A stretch of DNA of 64,000 nucleotides from AC-32 sp963728765 (GTDB taxonomy: Bacteria > Actinomycetota > Thermoleophilia > Gaiellales > Gaiellaceae): the NCBI GenBank assembly GCA_963728765.1, contig CAVSKX010000004.1, forward strand, positions 372,001 through 436,000. Direction: 5' to 3'. This document shows, one piece after another, positions 51,978-59,834 of this stretch. Numbering within the stretch: position 1 is the first letter of the stretch; every line of letters begins with the position of its first letter. The translations under genes were made by a program, and so were the position numbers. A model generated the notes under the pieces. That model was not told the origin of the DNA and did not search any database. It saw nothing but the letters and a program-made list of their open reading frames with translations.

Positions 51978-53294
51978 ATGCGTCGCTACCACGTCACCAC
52001 GTTCGGCTGCCAGATGAACGCCCACGACTCCGAGCGGATCAAGGGGATGCTCGAGGAGCTCGGCCTGGGGGAGACCGCCGAGCAGGCCGATGCGGACGTG
52101 CTCGTCTTCAACACCTGCACGATCCGCGAGAAGCCCGACAAGCGCTTCGCCGCGCACCTCGCGCAGGCCCGGGCGCTGAAGGAATGCGACCCGGAGAAGG
52201 TGATTGCCGTGGGCGGCTGCTACGCCGAGGCGCAGCGGGAGCGGCTGTTCTCGCTCTATCCCTACGTCGATGTCGCGTTCGGCCCGGGCTCGATTCCGCA
52301 CCTGGGCGAATGGCTCGGCGCGGGCGGTGTCGCGATCGAGCGGGGCGCGTTCGGCACGGGCGACGAGCGGGCCTTCGCCGGGCGGCTGCCGCTCCACCGG
52401 GAGCGCCGCTTCCAGGCCTGGGTACAGATCTCGATGGGGTGCAACTCCGTCTGCTCGTACTGCATCGTTCCGTCGGTTCGCGGCAAGGAGGTCTCACGCC
52501 GGCGCGGCGAGATCCTGGCCGAAGTGGAGGGGCTCGCCCGCGAGGGCGTTCGCGAGCTGACCCTGCTCGGCCAGAACGTGAACTCGTACGGGCGCGACGT
52601 GGGGAGCTCGTTCGACGAGCTGCTGCGCGCCTGCGACGCGGTCGAGGGGATCGATCGCATCCGGTTCACGAGCCCGCACCCGAAGGACTTCCGCGCTCCC
52701 GTGATCGCCGCGATGGCGGAGTGCGACAGCGTCTGCGAGCACGCGCACCTGCCCCTGCAGTCCGGCTCCACGCGCGTGCTCAAGGCGATGCGCCGCACGT
52801 ACTCGCGCGAGCGCTACCTGCGCCTGGTCGGTGAGCTTCGGGCCGCGATCCCGGACCTGGCGCTCACGACCGACCTGATCGTGGGCTTCCCCGGCGAGAC
52901 CGAGGCCGAGTTCGAGGAGACCGTGAGCGCGGTGGAAGAGGTCGGCTACGACGGCGCCTTCACGTTCGTCTACTCGCCGCGTCAGGGCACGGAGGCGGCG
53001 TCGATGGGAAACCAGGTTCCCGAGGACGTCAAGCGCGAGCGGATCGAGCGGTTGATCGAAGTCGTGCAGCGTGTCGCGGAGGCGCGTAATCAGGAGCGGA
53101 TCGGCCGCGTCGAGGAGGTGCTCGTCGAGGGGCCGAGCCGGACGGACGCTTCGATACTGCGTGGCCGCACGCGCAGGAACACGACCGTCAACTTCGCCGG
53201 TACGGCGTCCGCCGGAGAGCTCGTGCCGGTGACCATCGAAGCCGCGACGTCGACCACCCTCAAGGGCACCCAGCTAGCCGCCGTTGCAGCCTGA
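51978..53294 (+). CDS. miaB: tRNA-2-methylthio-N6-dimethylallyladenosine synthase MiaB
   Basis: A 438-aa radical-SAM methylthiotransferase. N-terminal cluster cysteines are in TTFGCQMNAHDSERI, FNTCTIREKPDKR and VGGCYAEAQ; the radical-SAM motif is SMGCNSVCSYCIVPSVRG with Cys155, Cys159 and Cys162. HLPLQSGSTRVLKAMRRTY and a TRAM domain follow. It thiomethylates i6A37, which the downstream miaA product makes. The last 11 bases overlap the phosphatase gene. Confidence 0.95.
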   Translation: MRRYHVTTFGCQMNAHDSERIKGMLEELGLGETAEQADADVLVFNTCTIREKPDKRFAAHLAQARALKECDPEKVIAVGGCYAEAQRERLFSLYPYVDVAFGPGSIPHLGEWLGAGGVAIERGAFGTGDERAFAGRLPLHRERRFQAWVQISMGCNSVCSYCIVPSVRGKEVSRRRGEILAEVEGLAREGVRELTLLGQNVNSYGRDVGSSFDELLRACDAVEGIDRIRFTSPHPKDFRAPVIAAMAECDSVCEHAHLPLQSGSTRVLKAMRRTYSRERYLRLVGELRAAIPDLALTTDLIVGFPGETEAEFEETVSAVEEVGYDGAFTFVYSPRQGTEAASMGNQVPEDVKRERIERLIEVVQRVAEARNQERIGRVEEVLVEGPSRTDASILRGRTRRNTTVNFAGTASAGELVPVTIEAATSTTLKGTQLAAVAA

Positions 53295-54066
53295 CACGCG
53301 CGACCTCGTCTGGGACGGCTGTCTCAACGTTCGCGACCTCGGCGGCCTGCCGACGAGCGACGGAGGCGAGACGCGCCGCGGTGCCGTCGTTCGCGCCGAC
53401 AGCGTCCGCCTGCTCAGCGACGACGGCTGGCGGGCGCTCGTCGATCACGGGATCCGGCTCGTCGTCGACCTCCGAGGCGAGCACGAGCGCGACGAGGACC
53501 CGCCGGACGAGCTGCCGGTCGAGGTCGTCCACGTCCCGTTCATGGAGGCAAGCGACGCCGAGTGGGAGGAGATCGCTGCCGAGCTGGAGTCGGCGAACGC
53601 GGAGGCTCCGGACGACGCAACGGCGAACCGCGACGCGTACCTGATCTTCCTCGAGCGCTTCAAGGCCAACGTCGCGGCCTCCATGCGGGCGGTCGCGCGC
53701 GCACCGGAGGGAGGGGTCGTCGTTCACTGCGTCGGCGGCAAGGACCGCACGGGCCTGCTGACGGCGTTCCTGCTCCACGTCGCCGGCGTCGACGAGAGGA
53801 CGATCGCCGCAGACTTTGCGCTCAGCGAGGAGCGGCTGCGCGAACGCCACGAGGGGTGGTTCGAGGCCGCGGAGTCCGAGGAGGAGCTCCAGCGGCTGCG
53901 GCGGATCGCGCAGACGCGGCCCGAGACGATGCTCGGCGTGTTCTCGGAGCTGAAGCGGCAGTACGGCGGCGTCGAGGAGTACCTGCGCGAGACCGGCGTG
54001 AGCGACGAGGAGCTGGGGCTCGTGCGTGCCCGCCTTCGTGGCATGGGCGACGAACTGGGTCTATGA
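53284..54066 (+). CDS. Tyrosine/serine phosphatase (Y_phosphatase3 family)
   Basis: A 260-aa protein: NVRDLGGLPTSDGGETRRGA at the N-terminus and the P-loop VVHCVGGKDRTGLLTAFLL with Cys149 and Arg of the CxxGKDRTG loop. A general acid Asp is likely in VDLRGEHERDEDPP. This group includes MptpB-like dual-specificity phosphatases. No signal peptide. The start is a TTG at 53284 within the end of miaB. Its stop overlaps the start of an M28-peptidase remnant. Confidence 0.85.
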   Translation: MQPDTRDLVWDGCLNVRDLGGLPTSDGGETRRGAVVRADSVRLLSDDGWRALVDHGIRLVVDLRGEHERDEDPPDELPVEVVHVPFMEASDAEWEEIAAELESANAEAPDDATANRDAYLIFLERFKANVAASMRAVARAPEGGVVVHCVGGKDRTGLLTAFLLHVAGVDERTIAADFALSEERLRERHEGWFEAAESEEELQRLRRIAQTRPETMLGVFSELKRQYGGVEEYLRETGVSDEELGLVRARLRGMGDELGL

Positions 54067-54410
54067 CCAGTTCCAGCAGTACGCGGCCGACTCGAACGGC
54101 CGCCTGACTGTCGAGAGGCAAACCTTCACGCAGCCACCGGGGCCGAGAAATCCCAACCTTGACTTCACGTGCGACGCGCCCGGCGCCGACGACGACGCCT
54201 CGGGTGTCGCGTCGGTGCTCGAGCTGGCGCGCGTGATGTCGAAGCACTCCTTCGACGCCACGATCATCTTCGCCGCGTTCTCCGGCGAGGAGCAGGGGGT
54301 CTTCGGTTCGACGTTCTGGAATCACCAAGGACAACTTCATCTTCGGTGTGCGCGCCGTCGACCAAGACGGCAACCGCAGCGTGGTGACCTTCCCGGTTCC
54401 CGCCACCTAG
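54041..54410 (+). pseudogene. Decayed M28 aminopeptidase remnant
   Basis: In one frame: AWATNWVYDQFQQYAADSNG, then CDAPGADDDASGVASVLELA and DATIIFAAFSGEEQGVFGS, which are the metal-site blocks of secreted M28 peptidases. The segment that should carry the first zinc His (H-x-D-S) between the two parts is missing. After a shift of frame near 54315, GITKDNFIFGVRAVDQDGNR and VVTFPVPAT end at a stop at 54410, which is the usual C-terminal Fn3-like piece. So N-terminus, an internal segment and the middle are lost. Confidence 0.75.
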
Positions 54411-54417
54411 CACAAGC

Positions 54418-54446
54418 GAGGGCGCCCGGTCCGCCGGGCGTCCCTC
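54418..54446 (+). terminator. GC-rich hairpin before miaA
   Basis: GAGGGCGCCCGG (54418-54429) pairs with CCGGGCG-TCCCTC (54434-54446) with one bulge. No clear T-tract follows (GTCTCGTTC), so termination strength is uncertain. Confidence 0.4.
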
Positions 54447-54469
54447 GTCTCGTTCGCGAGAATCGTGCC

Positions 54470-55360
54470 GTGGCGCGCGTACTCGCGATCTTCGGGCCGA
54501 CGGCTTCCGGGAAGACCGCCGTGGCGGAGGAGGTCGCCCGCAGGATCCCGGCCGAGCTCGTCTCCGCGGACGCGATGCAGGTCTACCGCGGTCTCCCGAT
54601 CCTGACGAACCAGTCCGAGCACCCGGCGCGGCTCGTCGGCTACCTCGGCCTCGACGAGGAAGGCTCCGTGGCGGAGTACCAGCGCCTGGCGCACGAGACG
54701 GTCGACGAGATCCTCGCCGCGGGGCGGACGCCGGTCGTCGTGGGCGGGACCGGGCTCTACCTGCGTGCGGCGCTCGCCGACCTCGAGCTGCCGCCGCCAC
54801 CGCTTCGCGGCACCCGCGACCGCCTGGAGCGGCTCTACGACGAGGAGGGCGCGGAGCAGGCCCACGCGCTGCTCGCGGAGCGCGACCCCGAGGCGGCCGC
54901 TGCAGTCCACCCGAACGATCGCCGCCGCGTGGTGCGGGCGCTCGAGCTCGCCGAGGCCGGGTCGAGCCTGCGCCCGGGCAAGGACACGCTCTGGAGCGGC
55001 GAGACCCGCCACCCGACGCGGATCTTCGGCCTCGAAGTGCCGCCGGAGGAGCTCGCGCGGCGGATCGAGGCCAGAACGCATGAGATGTTCGAGCGCGGGG
55101 TGGAGGAGGAGGTCGCCAGGGCGCTCTCAGGGCCCATCTCCGCGACCGCAAGGACGATCCATGGCCTCCAGGACATCTCGGAGCTCCCGCGCGAGGAAGC
55201 GATCGAGGCGCTCGTCGTGCGCACCCGCCGCTATGCCGCGTACCAGCGCAAGTGGATGCGCAGGATCCCCGGGCTCGCGGTGCTGCACGCCGACCGTCCC
55301 CCAGCCGCGGTGGCGCAGGAGATCGTCCGCGAGCTTGGTAGCGTGGCCCCGGCCCGATGA
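54470..55360 (+). CDS. miaA: tRNA dimethylallyltransferase MiaA
   Basis: A 296-aa MiaA from a GTG at 54470: LAIFGPTASGKTAVAEEVAR (P-loop), SADAMQVYRGLPILTNQ, VVVGGTGLYLRAALADLE and a C-terminal RRYAAYQRKWMRRIPG. It prenylates A37, the step before MiaB. The frame is open further upstream only through the peptidase remnant. ATGA overlap with dapF. The miaB-miaA-dapF-hflX order is conserved in actinobacteria. Confidence 0.93.
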   Translation: MARVLAIFGPTASGKTAVAEEVARRIPAELVSADAMQVYRGLPILTNQSEHPARLVGYLGLDEEGSVAEYQRLAHETVDEILAAGRTPVVVGGTGLYLRAALADLELPPPPLRGTRDRLERLYDEEGAEQAHALLAERDPEAAAAVHPNDRRRVVRALELAEAGSSLRPGKDTLWSGETRHPTRIFGLEVPPEELARRIEARTHEMFERGVEEEVARALSGPISATARTIHGLQDISELPREEAIEALVVRTRRYAAYQRKWMRRIPGLAVLHADRPPAAVAQEIVRELGSVAPAR

Positions 55361-56136
55361 AGCTCTCGAAGTGGCACGGCCTCGGCAACGACTACCTGCT
55401 CGTGGAGCAGGCCGAGCTCCCGGTTCCACTGACGCCGGAGCGAGTGAAGCGCATCTGCGACTACCACTTCGGTGTCGGCTCCGACGGCATCCTCGAGGTG
55501 GTCTCGGCCGACAACGACACGGCCGAGGTGATCATCTGGAACCCGGACGGCTCGGTCGCCGAGCTCTCCGGGAACGGCACGCGCATCGCGGCCCGCTGGC
55601 TGGCGCGGCGGGCCGGCGCCGACGAGGTTCGGATCCTCGTCGGCCCGCGCATGGTCCTGGCACGGCTGCGCGGTGAACGGAGCGTCGAGCAGGAGATGGG
55701 CGCAGTCGCCGTCGGGGAGCCGGAAACGATTGACGTCGACGGCGAGGAGGTCGACCTCACTCCGGTCTCGGTTGGCAACCCGCATGCTGTGATCCAGCGC
55801 GTGCCGAATCGCGCGGACCTGCTCCGTCTCGGCCCGCTGGTCGAGCATCACGAGCGCTTCCCGGAGCGCACGAACGTCCAGCTGGTGCGCGTGGACGGCG
55901 AGCACGAGCTGACGGTCGGCGTGTGGGAGCGCGGGGCGGGGGAGACGCTCTCCTCCGGGACGAGCGCCGTCGCCGCGAGCGCGGCGGCGGTTGCGAACGG
56001 CTGGTGCGAGAGCCCGGTCACGGTGCACCTCGCGGGCGGCGACCTAGGCGTAGAGCTCCACGACGGCCACGCGCTGCTCACCGGCCCCGCCGAGGAGATC
56101 TGCACCGTCGAGCTCGCGGAGGAGTTCGAGCTCTGA
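55357..56136 (+). CDS. dapF: Diaminopimelate epimerase homologue with both catalytic Cys replaced by Ser
   Basis: A 259-aa DapF: KLSKWHGLGNDYLLVEQ, HFGVGSDGILEV, IIWNPDGSVAELSGNGTRIA and VWERGAGETLSSGTSAVAAS. In characterised DapF the two acid/base cysteines sit in C-G-N-G-x-R and A-C-G-T-G; here both are serine (Ser71, codon TCC at 55567; Ser200, codon TCC at 55954), and the Gly after T is Ser203. All other core motifs are kept and length is normal, so it is not a decaying gene. It is next to a DapL-like aminotransferase, whose product LL-DAP is the normal DapF substrate. Confidence 0.85.
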   Translation: MKLSKWHGLGNDYLLVEQAELPVPLTPERVKRICDYHFGVGSDGILEVVSADNDTAEVIIWNPDGSVAELSGNGTRIAARWLARRAGADEVRILVGPRMVLARLRGERSVEQEMGAVAVGEPETIDVDGEEVDLTPVSVGNPHAVIQRVPNRADLLRLGPLVEHHERFPERTNVQLVRVDGEHELTVGVWERGAGETLSSGTSAVAASAAAVANGWCESPVTVHLAGGDLGVELHDGHALLTGPAEEICTVELAEEFEL

Positions 56137-56233
56137 GGCGTCGCTTGCGATGCCGAGCTCAGGGCGCGCGAGCTTCGCTCGTGCGTCCGTCTGCGCTCCT
56201 GAACCTCCACATCTGTCGTCCGGAGGTGAAGCT

Positions 56234-57412
56234 GTGAGATTCGCGCGGCGCCTCGATGCGGTCCCGCCGTACCTGTTCGCCGAGCTCGAGCGCAAGATCG
56301 AGGAGAAACGCCGTGCCGGCGTGGAGGTGATCAGTCTCGGCATCGGCGACCCCGACCTGTCGACGCCGCAGCCGGTGATCGACGCGCTGGCCGCGGGCGC
56401 GCGCGATCCCGAGACGCACCGGTACCCGACGAACCACGGCTCCAACGCGTTTCGCGAGGCGGCCGCTTCGTTCTACCGCGAGCGCTTCGGCGTCGAGCTC
56501 GACCCGGCCTCCGAGATTGTCCCCGCGCTCGGCGGCAAGGAGGCGGTGGGTCATATCGCGCTCGCGCTGCTCGACCCCGGCGACATCTGCCTCTCGCCCG
56601 ATCCCGGCTACCCGCCCTACACGTCGGGCCCCGTGTTCGCCGGCGCAGAAGTGCACTACCTGCCGCTCGAGGAGGCGAACGGGTTCCTCCCGGACCTCGA
56701 CGCGATTCCGTCGTCCGCGCTCGAGCGCGCCAACCTGCTCTTCCTCGACTACCCGAACAACCCGACGGGCGCGGTCGTCGAGCCCGGCTACTTCGAGCGC
56801 GCGGTCGAGTTCGCGCGGGCGAACGACCTGGTCGTCGTCCACGACAACGCCTACTCGGAGCTCTGCTACGACGGCTACCGCGCGCCGAGCTTCCTCGAGA
56901 CGCCGGGCTCGAAGGACGTCGGCGTCGAGATCTTCTCGCTCTCGAAGGGCTGGAACATGACCGGCTGGCGCTCGGGCCTCGTCGCGGGCAACGCGGAGGT
57001 CGTGGAACGCTTCCGGCAGCTGAAGACGAACCTCGACTCGGGGATGTTCGAGGCGGTCCAGCGGGCGACGATCGCCGCGCTCACCGATGCGCGCGACTTC
57101 CCGCGGGAGATGTCGACGGTGTACGAGCGGCGCCGAGACCTCGTGGCGCAGGCGCTGGGCGCGATCGGGCTCGAGGTCGACCCCCCGAAGGCGACGCCGT
57201 ACTTCTGGGTGCACGTCCCCGAAGGCCACACCTCGGGGTCGTTCACCGAGCTCGTGCTCGAGGAAGCGGGTGTCGTCGTCTCGCCCGGGCCTGCCTACGG
57301 GCCGAGCGGCGAGGGGTTCTTCCGGCTCTCGCTTACGGTGCCGGACGACGAGCTCGAGGAAGCCGTGCGGCGGATCGAGTCCTCGCTGCGGAGCGGCATA
57401 ATTCCGGCGTGA
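56234..57412 (+). CDS. dapL: Class I/II aminotransferase, probable LL-diaminopimelate aminotransferase
   Basis: A 392-aa fold-type I PLP enzyme. FARRLDAVPPYLFAELERKI and VISLGIGDPDLSTPQPVIDA match the DapL-type group; the lysine is in FSLSKGWNMTGWRSGLV (Lys238), with DYPNNPTGAVVE and HDNAYSELCYDG. It follows dapF by 97 bases with its own GGAGGTGAAG ribosome site and GTG start; hflX overlaps by GTGA. DapL converts tetrahydrodipicolinate to LL-DAP in one step. Related aspartate or alanine aminotransferases cannot be fully excluded. Confidence 0.75.
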   Translation: MRFARRLDAVPPYLFAELERKIEEKRRAGVEVISLGIGDPDLSTPQPVIDALAAGARDPETHRYPTNHGSNAFREAAASFYRERFGVELDPASEIVPALGGKEAVGHIALALLDPGDICLSPDPGYPPYTSGPVFAGAEVHYLPLEEANGFLPDLDAIPSSALERANLLFLDYPNNPTGAVVEPGYFERAVEFARANDLVVVHDNAYSELCYDGYRAPSFLETPGSKDVGVEIFSLSKGWNMTGWRSGLVAGNAEVVERFRQLKTNLDSGMFEAVQRATIAALTDARDFPREMSTVYERRRDLVAQALGAIGLEVDPPKATPYFWVHVPEGHTSGSFTELVLEEAGVVVSPGPAYGPSGEGFFRLSLTVPDDELEEAVRRIESSLRSGIIPA

Positions 57413-58713
57413 CCCGCCAGCCGGATCCAGCGCCGGGTGCGGAGCCCGAGCGCGGGTTCGTGCTCGCGGCTCCCACCAAGGGCGCCGACGCGAGGGCCGA
57501 GCTCGCAGAGCTGCGCGAGCTGGCGCGCACGGCCGGCGTGGAGCCGATCGGCGAGCTCGTGCAGCACCGCGAGCGGCCTGACCCGCGCACGTACGTCGGC
57601 AAGGGCAAGCTCACCGAGCTTCAAGACGCCTTCAAGCGCTCCTCGGCCGAGTCCCTGATCGTCGACGACGAGCTCACGCCCGTGCAGCAGCGGCGGCTCG
57701 AGGACGCCCTCCAGGCGCGCGTCGTCGACCGCACGCAGCTGATCCTCGACATCTTCGCCCAGCACGCTGTCAGCGCCGAGGGCAAACTCCAGGTCGAGCT
57801 CGCGCAGCTCGAGTACAACCTCCCGCGGATGCGCGGGCTGTGGCAGCACCTCGAGCGGCTCGGGGGCGGCGTCGGCACGAGGGGCCCCGGCGAAAGCCAG
57901 CTCGAGACCGACCGCCGGCTCGCGCGTAGGCGGGTGACGTTGTTGCGCGACCGCCTGCGGCGGCTGGCGAAGCAGCGCGCGACGAGACGGAAGTCCCGGC
58001 GGCGCTCGGAGACGCCGACGATCGCGCTCGCCGGTTACACGAACGTCGGCAAGTCGACGCTGCTGAACGCGCTCACGGATGCGGGCGTGTCCGTCGACGA
58101 CCGCCTGTTCGAGACGCTCGACCCGACGACTCGCGGGTTCGAGGTCGATGGCCGCCAGTACCTCGTGACCGACACGGTCGGGTTCATCCGCCGCCTCCCG
58201 CACCAGCTGGTCGAGGGCTTCGCGGCGACGCTCGAGGAGACCCTGGTTTCGGACCTCGTGCTGCACGTGGTCGACGCCTCCGCGACCGACGACGAGCTCG
58301 ATGCTCAGCTTGCGGCCGTGCAGGCGGTGCTTGCGGAGATCGGGGCCGGCGAGCTCCCGGTCGAGCTCGTGCTCAACAAGATCGATGCCATCGACCCGCT
58401 GCGGGGGCGGCGCCTGGGCAACCGCTTCCCCGAGGCGCTGCAGGTCTCGGCACGGACGGGGGAGGGGCTCGAAGCGCTCCGCGAGCGGATCGCCGCCCGG
58501 TTCGGCGAGCGCTTCGAGCCTGTCCGGCTGCTGATCCCGTACGACGAGGGCGGCCGGCTGGCGGAGCTGTACGCCCTCGGCATGCCCGTCGACGAGCGCG
58601 CCGACCGCGAGGAGGGCGTCTTCATCCGCGCCCACCTGCCGATGCGCGAAGTGCGGCGGTTTGCGAAGTACCTGGTCGTCGAGCCCGAGACCGAGGCCCG
58701 CTCGAGCGCGTGA
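57409..58713 (+). CDS. hflX: Ribosome-splitting GTPase HflX
   Basis: A 434-aa HflX: N-terminal HflX domain with VGKGKLTELQDAFKRSSAES, then GVGTRGPGESQLETDRRLAR, the G domain LAGYTNVGKSTLLNALT (G1), TDTVGFIRRLPHQLVEGF (G3) and LNKID (G4), and a C-terminal domain. It dissociates stalled ribosomes. GTGA overlaps at both ends join it to the aminotransferase and to dut. Confidence 0.94.
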   Translation: MTRQPDPAPGAEPERGFVLAAPTKGADARAELAELRELARTAGVEPIGELVQHRERPDPRTYVGKGKLTELQDAFKRSSAESLIVDDELTPVQQRRLEDALQARVVDRTQLILDIFAQHAVSAEGKLQVELAQLEYNLPRMRGLWQHLERLGGGVGTRGPGESQLETDRRLARRRVTLLRDRLRRLAKQRATRRKSRRRSETPTIALAGYTNVGKSTLLNALTDAGVSVDDRLFETLDPTTRGFEVDGRQYLVTDTVGFIRRLPHQLVEGFAATLEETLVSDLVLHVVDASATDDELDAQLAAVQAVLAEIGAGELPVELVLNKIDAIDPLRGRRLGNRFPEALQVSARTGEGLEALRERIAARFGERFEPVRLLIPYDEGGRLAELYALGMPVDERADREEGVFIRAHLPMREVRRFAKYLVVEPETEARSSA

Positions 58714-59156
58714 TCGAGCTCCCGATTCGCCGCCTGCGGGAGGACGCACTCCTGCCCGAACGCGCCTACGCGGGCGACGCGGGGCTCGACCTGGCAGCGT
58801 GCGAGCGGCACGAGCTGGGCCCGGGGGAGCGGGCGACGGTGGGCACCGGTCTTGCCGTCGCGATCCCGGAAGGGCACGCGGGCTTCGTGCAGCCTCGCTC
58901 CGGGCTGGCTGCGCGGCACGGGCTCGCGGTTGTGAACTCGCCGGGCCTGGTGGATTCCGGCTACCGGGGCGAGATCCGGGTCGTGCTGCTGAACACCGAC
59001 GCGCGAGAGCCGTTCGTGGTCGAGCCCGGGATGCGGATCGCGCAGCTCGTGGTGCTCCCGGTGCCCGGGCTCGATCCGGTCGAGGTGGAGGAGCTGCCGG
59101 AGACCGAGCGAGGCGTCCGCGGCTTCGGTTCCTCAAGCCGCGCGGGCAAACCATGA
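58710..59156 (+). CDS. dut: dUTP diphosphatase
   Basis: A 148-aa trimeric-type dUTPase with motifs in order: AYAGDAGLDLAA (1), FVQPRSGLAARHG (2), VVNSPGLVDSGYRGEIRVVL (3), GMRIAQLVVLP (4) and TERGVRGFGSSS (5). It hydrolyses dUTP to dUMP. GTGA overlap with hflX. The C-terminal motif 5 is complete, so the gene is not truncated. Confidence 0.95.
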   Translation: MIELPIRRLREDALLPERAYAGDAGLDLAACERHELGPGERATVGTGLAVAIPEGHAGFVQPRSGLAARHGLAVVNSPGLVDSGYRGEIRVVLLNTDAREPFVVEPGMRIAQLVVLPVPGLDPVEVEELPETERGVRGFGSSSRAGKP

Positions 59157-59244
59157 GCGGTGCGGTCGGTCAGCTCAGACGCGCGTCCGGGCAAAGCCCG
59201 AACGCGCTGACGTCGGCTCCGCAAGCGGCGCCTCAGAGGGCCTA

Positions 59245-59700
59245 GTGGGCGAGCCGCGGATCCGGGTTTCGGCGCTGTTGCGCTGGCAGGCGAGCCTGTT
59301 GCTCTGCCGTCACGAGAAGAACGACCGCGAGTACTGGCTCCTGCCGGGTGGCGGCGTGGACTCCGGCGAGAGCCTCGTCGACGCGCTGCACCGCGAGCTG
59401 GCCGAGGAAGTGGGGATCGAGGACGAGATTCCGGTGGAAGGCCCGGTCGCGATCGTCGACTCAATCGCACCGGTGCGTAGCTTCGCGGCGAAGCACGTCG
59501 TCCACATCATCTTCGCGGGTGACCTGAGCGGCCGCTCGCTCGAGAAGGTCACCTCCCACGACGCGGCCGTCCGCGGCCACCGCCTCTTCGCCCCCGACGA
59601 GCTGGACGAGGTCGTCCTGCATCCGCCGATCCAGCGCTTCCTACAGCGCTGGACGCCCGGCGACCCGGCGGTGTATCTGGGCGCCCTGTGGGCCCCGTAG
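59245..59700 (+). CDS. Nudix hydrolase
   Basis: A 151-aa Nudix protein with box GGGVDSGESLVDALHREL followed by AEEVGI (GX5EX7REXXEEXGX complete). Starts RIRVSALLRWQASLLLCRHE. It likely hydrolyses a nucleoside diphosphate derivative, substrate unknown. Comes 88 bases after dut; GTG start. A strong palindrome lies ten bases past its stop. Confidence 0.85.
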   Translation: MGEPRIRVSALLRWQASLLLCRHEKNDREYWLLPGGGVDSGESLVDALHRELAEEVGIEDEIPVEGPVAIVDSIAPVRSFAAKHVVHIIFAGDLSGRSLEKVTSHDAAVRGHRLFAPDELDEVVLHPPIQRFLQRWTPGDPAVYLGALWAP

Positions 59701-59709
59701 CGCGTGAGC

Positions 59710-59734
59710 GGCAAGTAACAGACTGTTACTTGCC
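59710..59734. repeat. Palindrome 1 (12-base arms around one A)
   Basis: Arm GGCAAGTAACAG, spacer A, then the exact inverse. It shares the core GTAACAG-N-CTGTTAC with a second copy at 59815; the two centres (59722 and 59822) are 100 bases apart. Lies between the converging Nudix and gatD genes. Confidence 0.75.
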
Positions 59735-59814
59735 CGGCTTCGAAGCGACGGCATGATTGCGATTTGCAGGTCTTTCCCGACCCAGACGGCTGCGGAGGCC
59801 ACGGCCGTTTCCTT

Positions 59815-59829
59815 GTAACAGTCTGTTAC
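59815..59829. repeat. Palindrome 2 (same core, seven-base arms)
   Basis: GTAACAG, spacer T, CTGTTAC: second copy of the palindrome core, just before the gatD stop. Symmetric TetR-type operators have this shape, but the place (downstream of both genes) is odd for an operator. A bidirectional transcription stop or a repeat element is equally possible. Confidence 0.7.
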
Positions 59830-59834
59830 TTGGA

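Noticed and set aside
54026..55360. MiaA extended upstream to 54026 as one 444-aa protein
   Set aside because: The upstream part is the peptidase remnant; MiaA similarity begins exactly at the GTG at 54470.
55357..56136. DapF seen as a pseudogene because catalytic Cys are absent
   Set aside because: Length, start overlap with miaA, all glycine and NPDG/GNG motifs and reading frame are intact, so it is treated as a functional variant.
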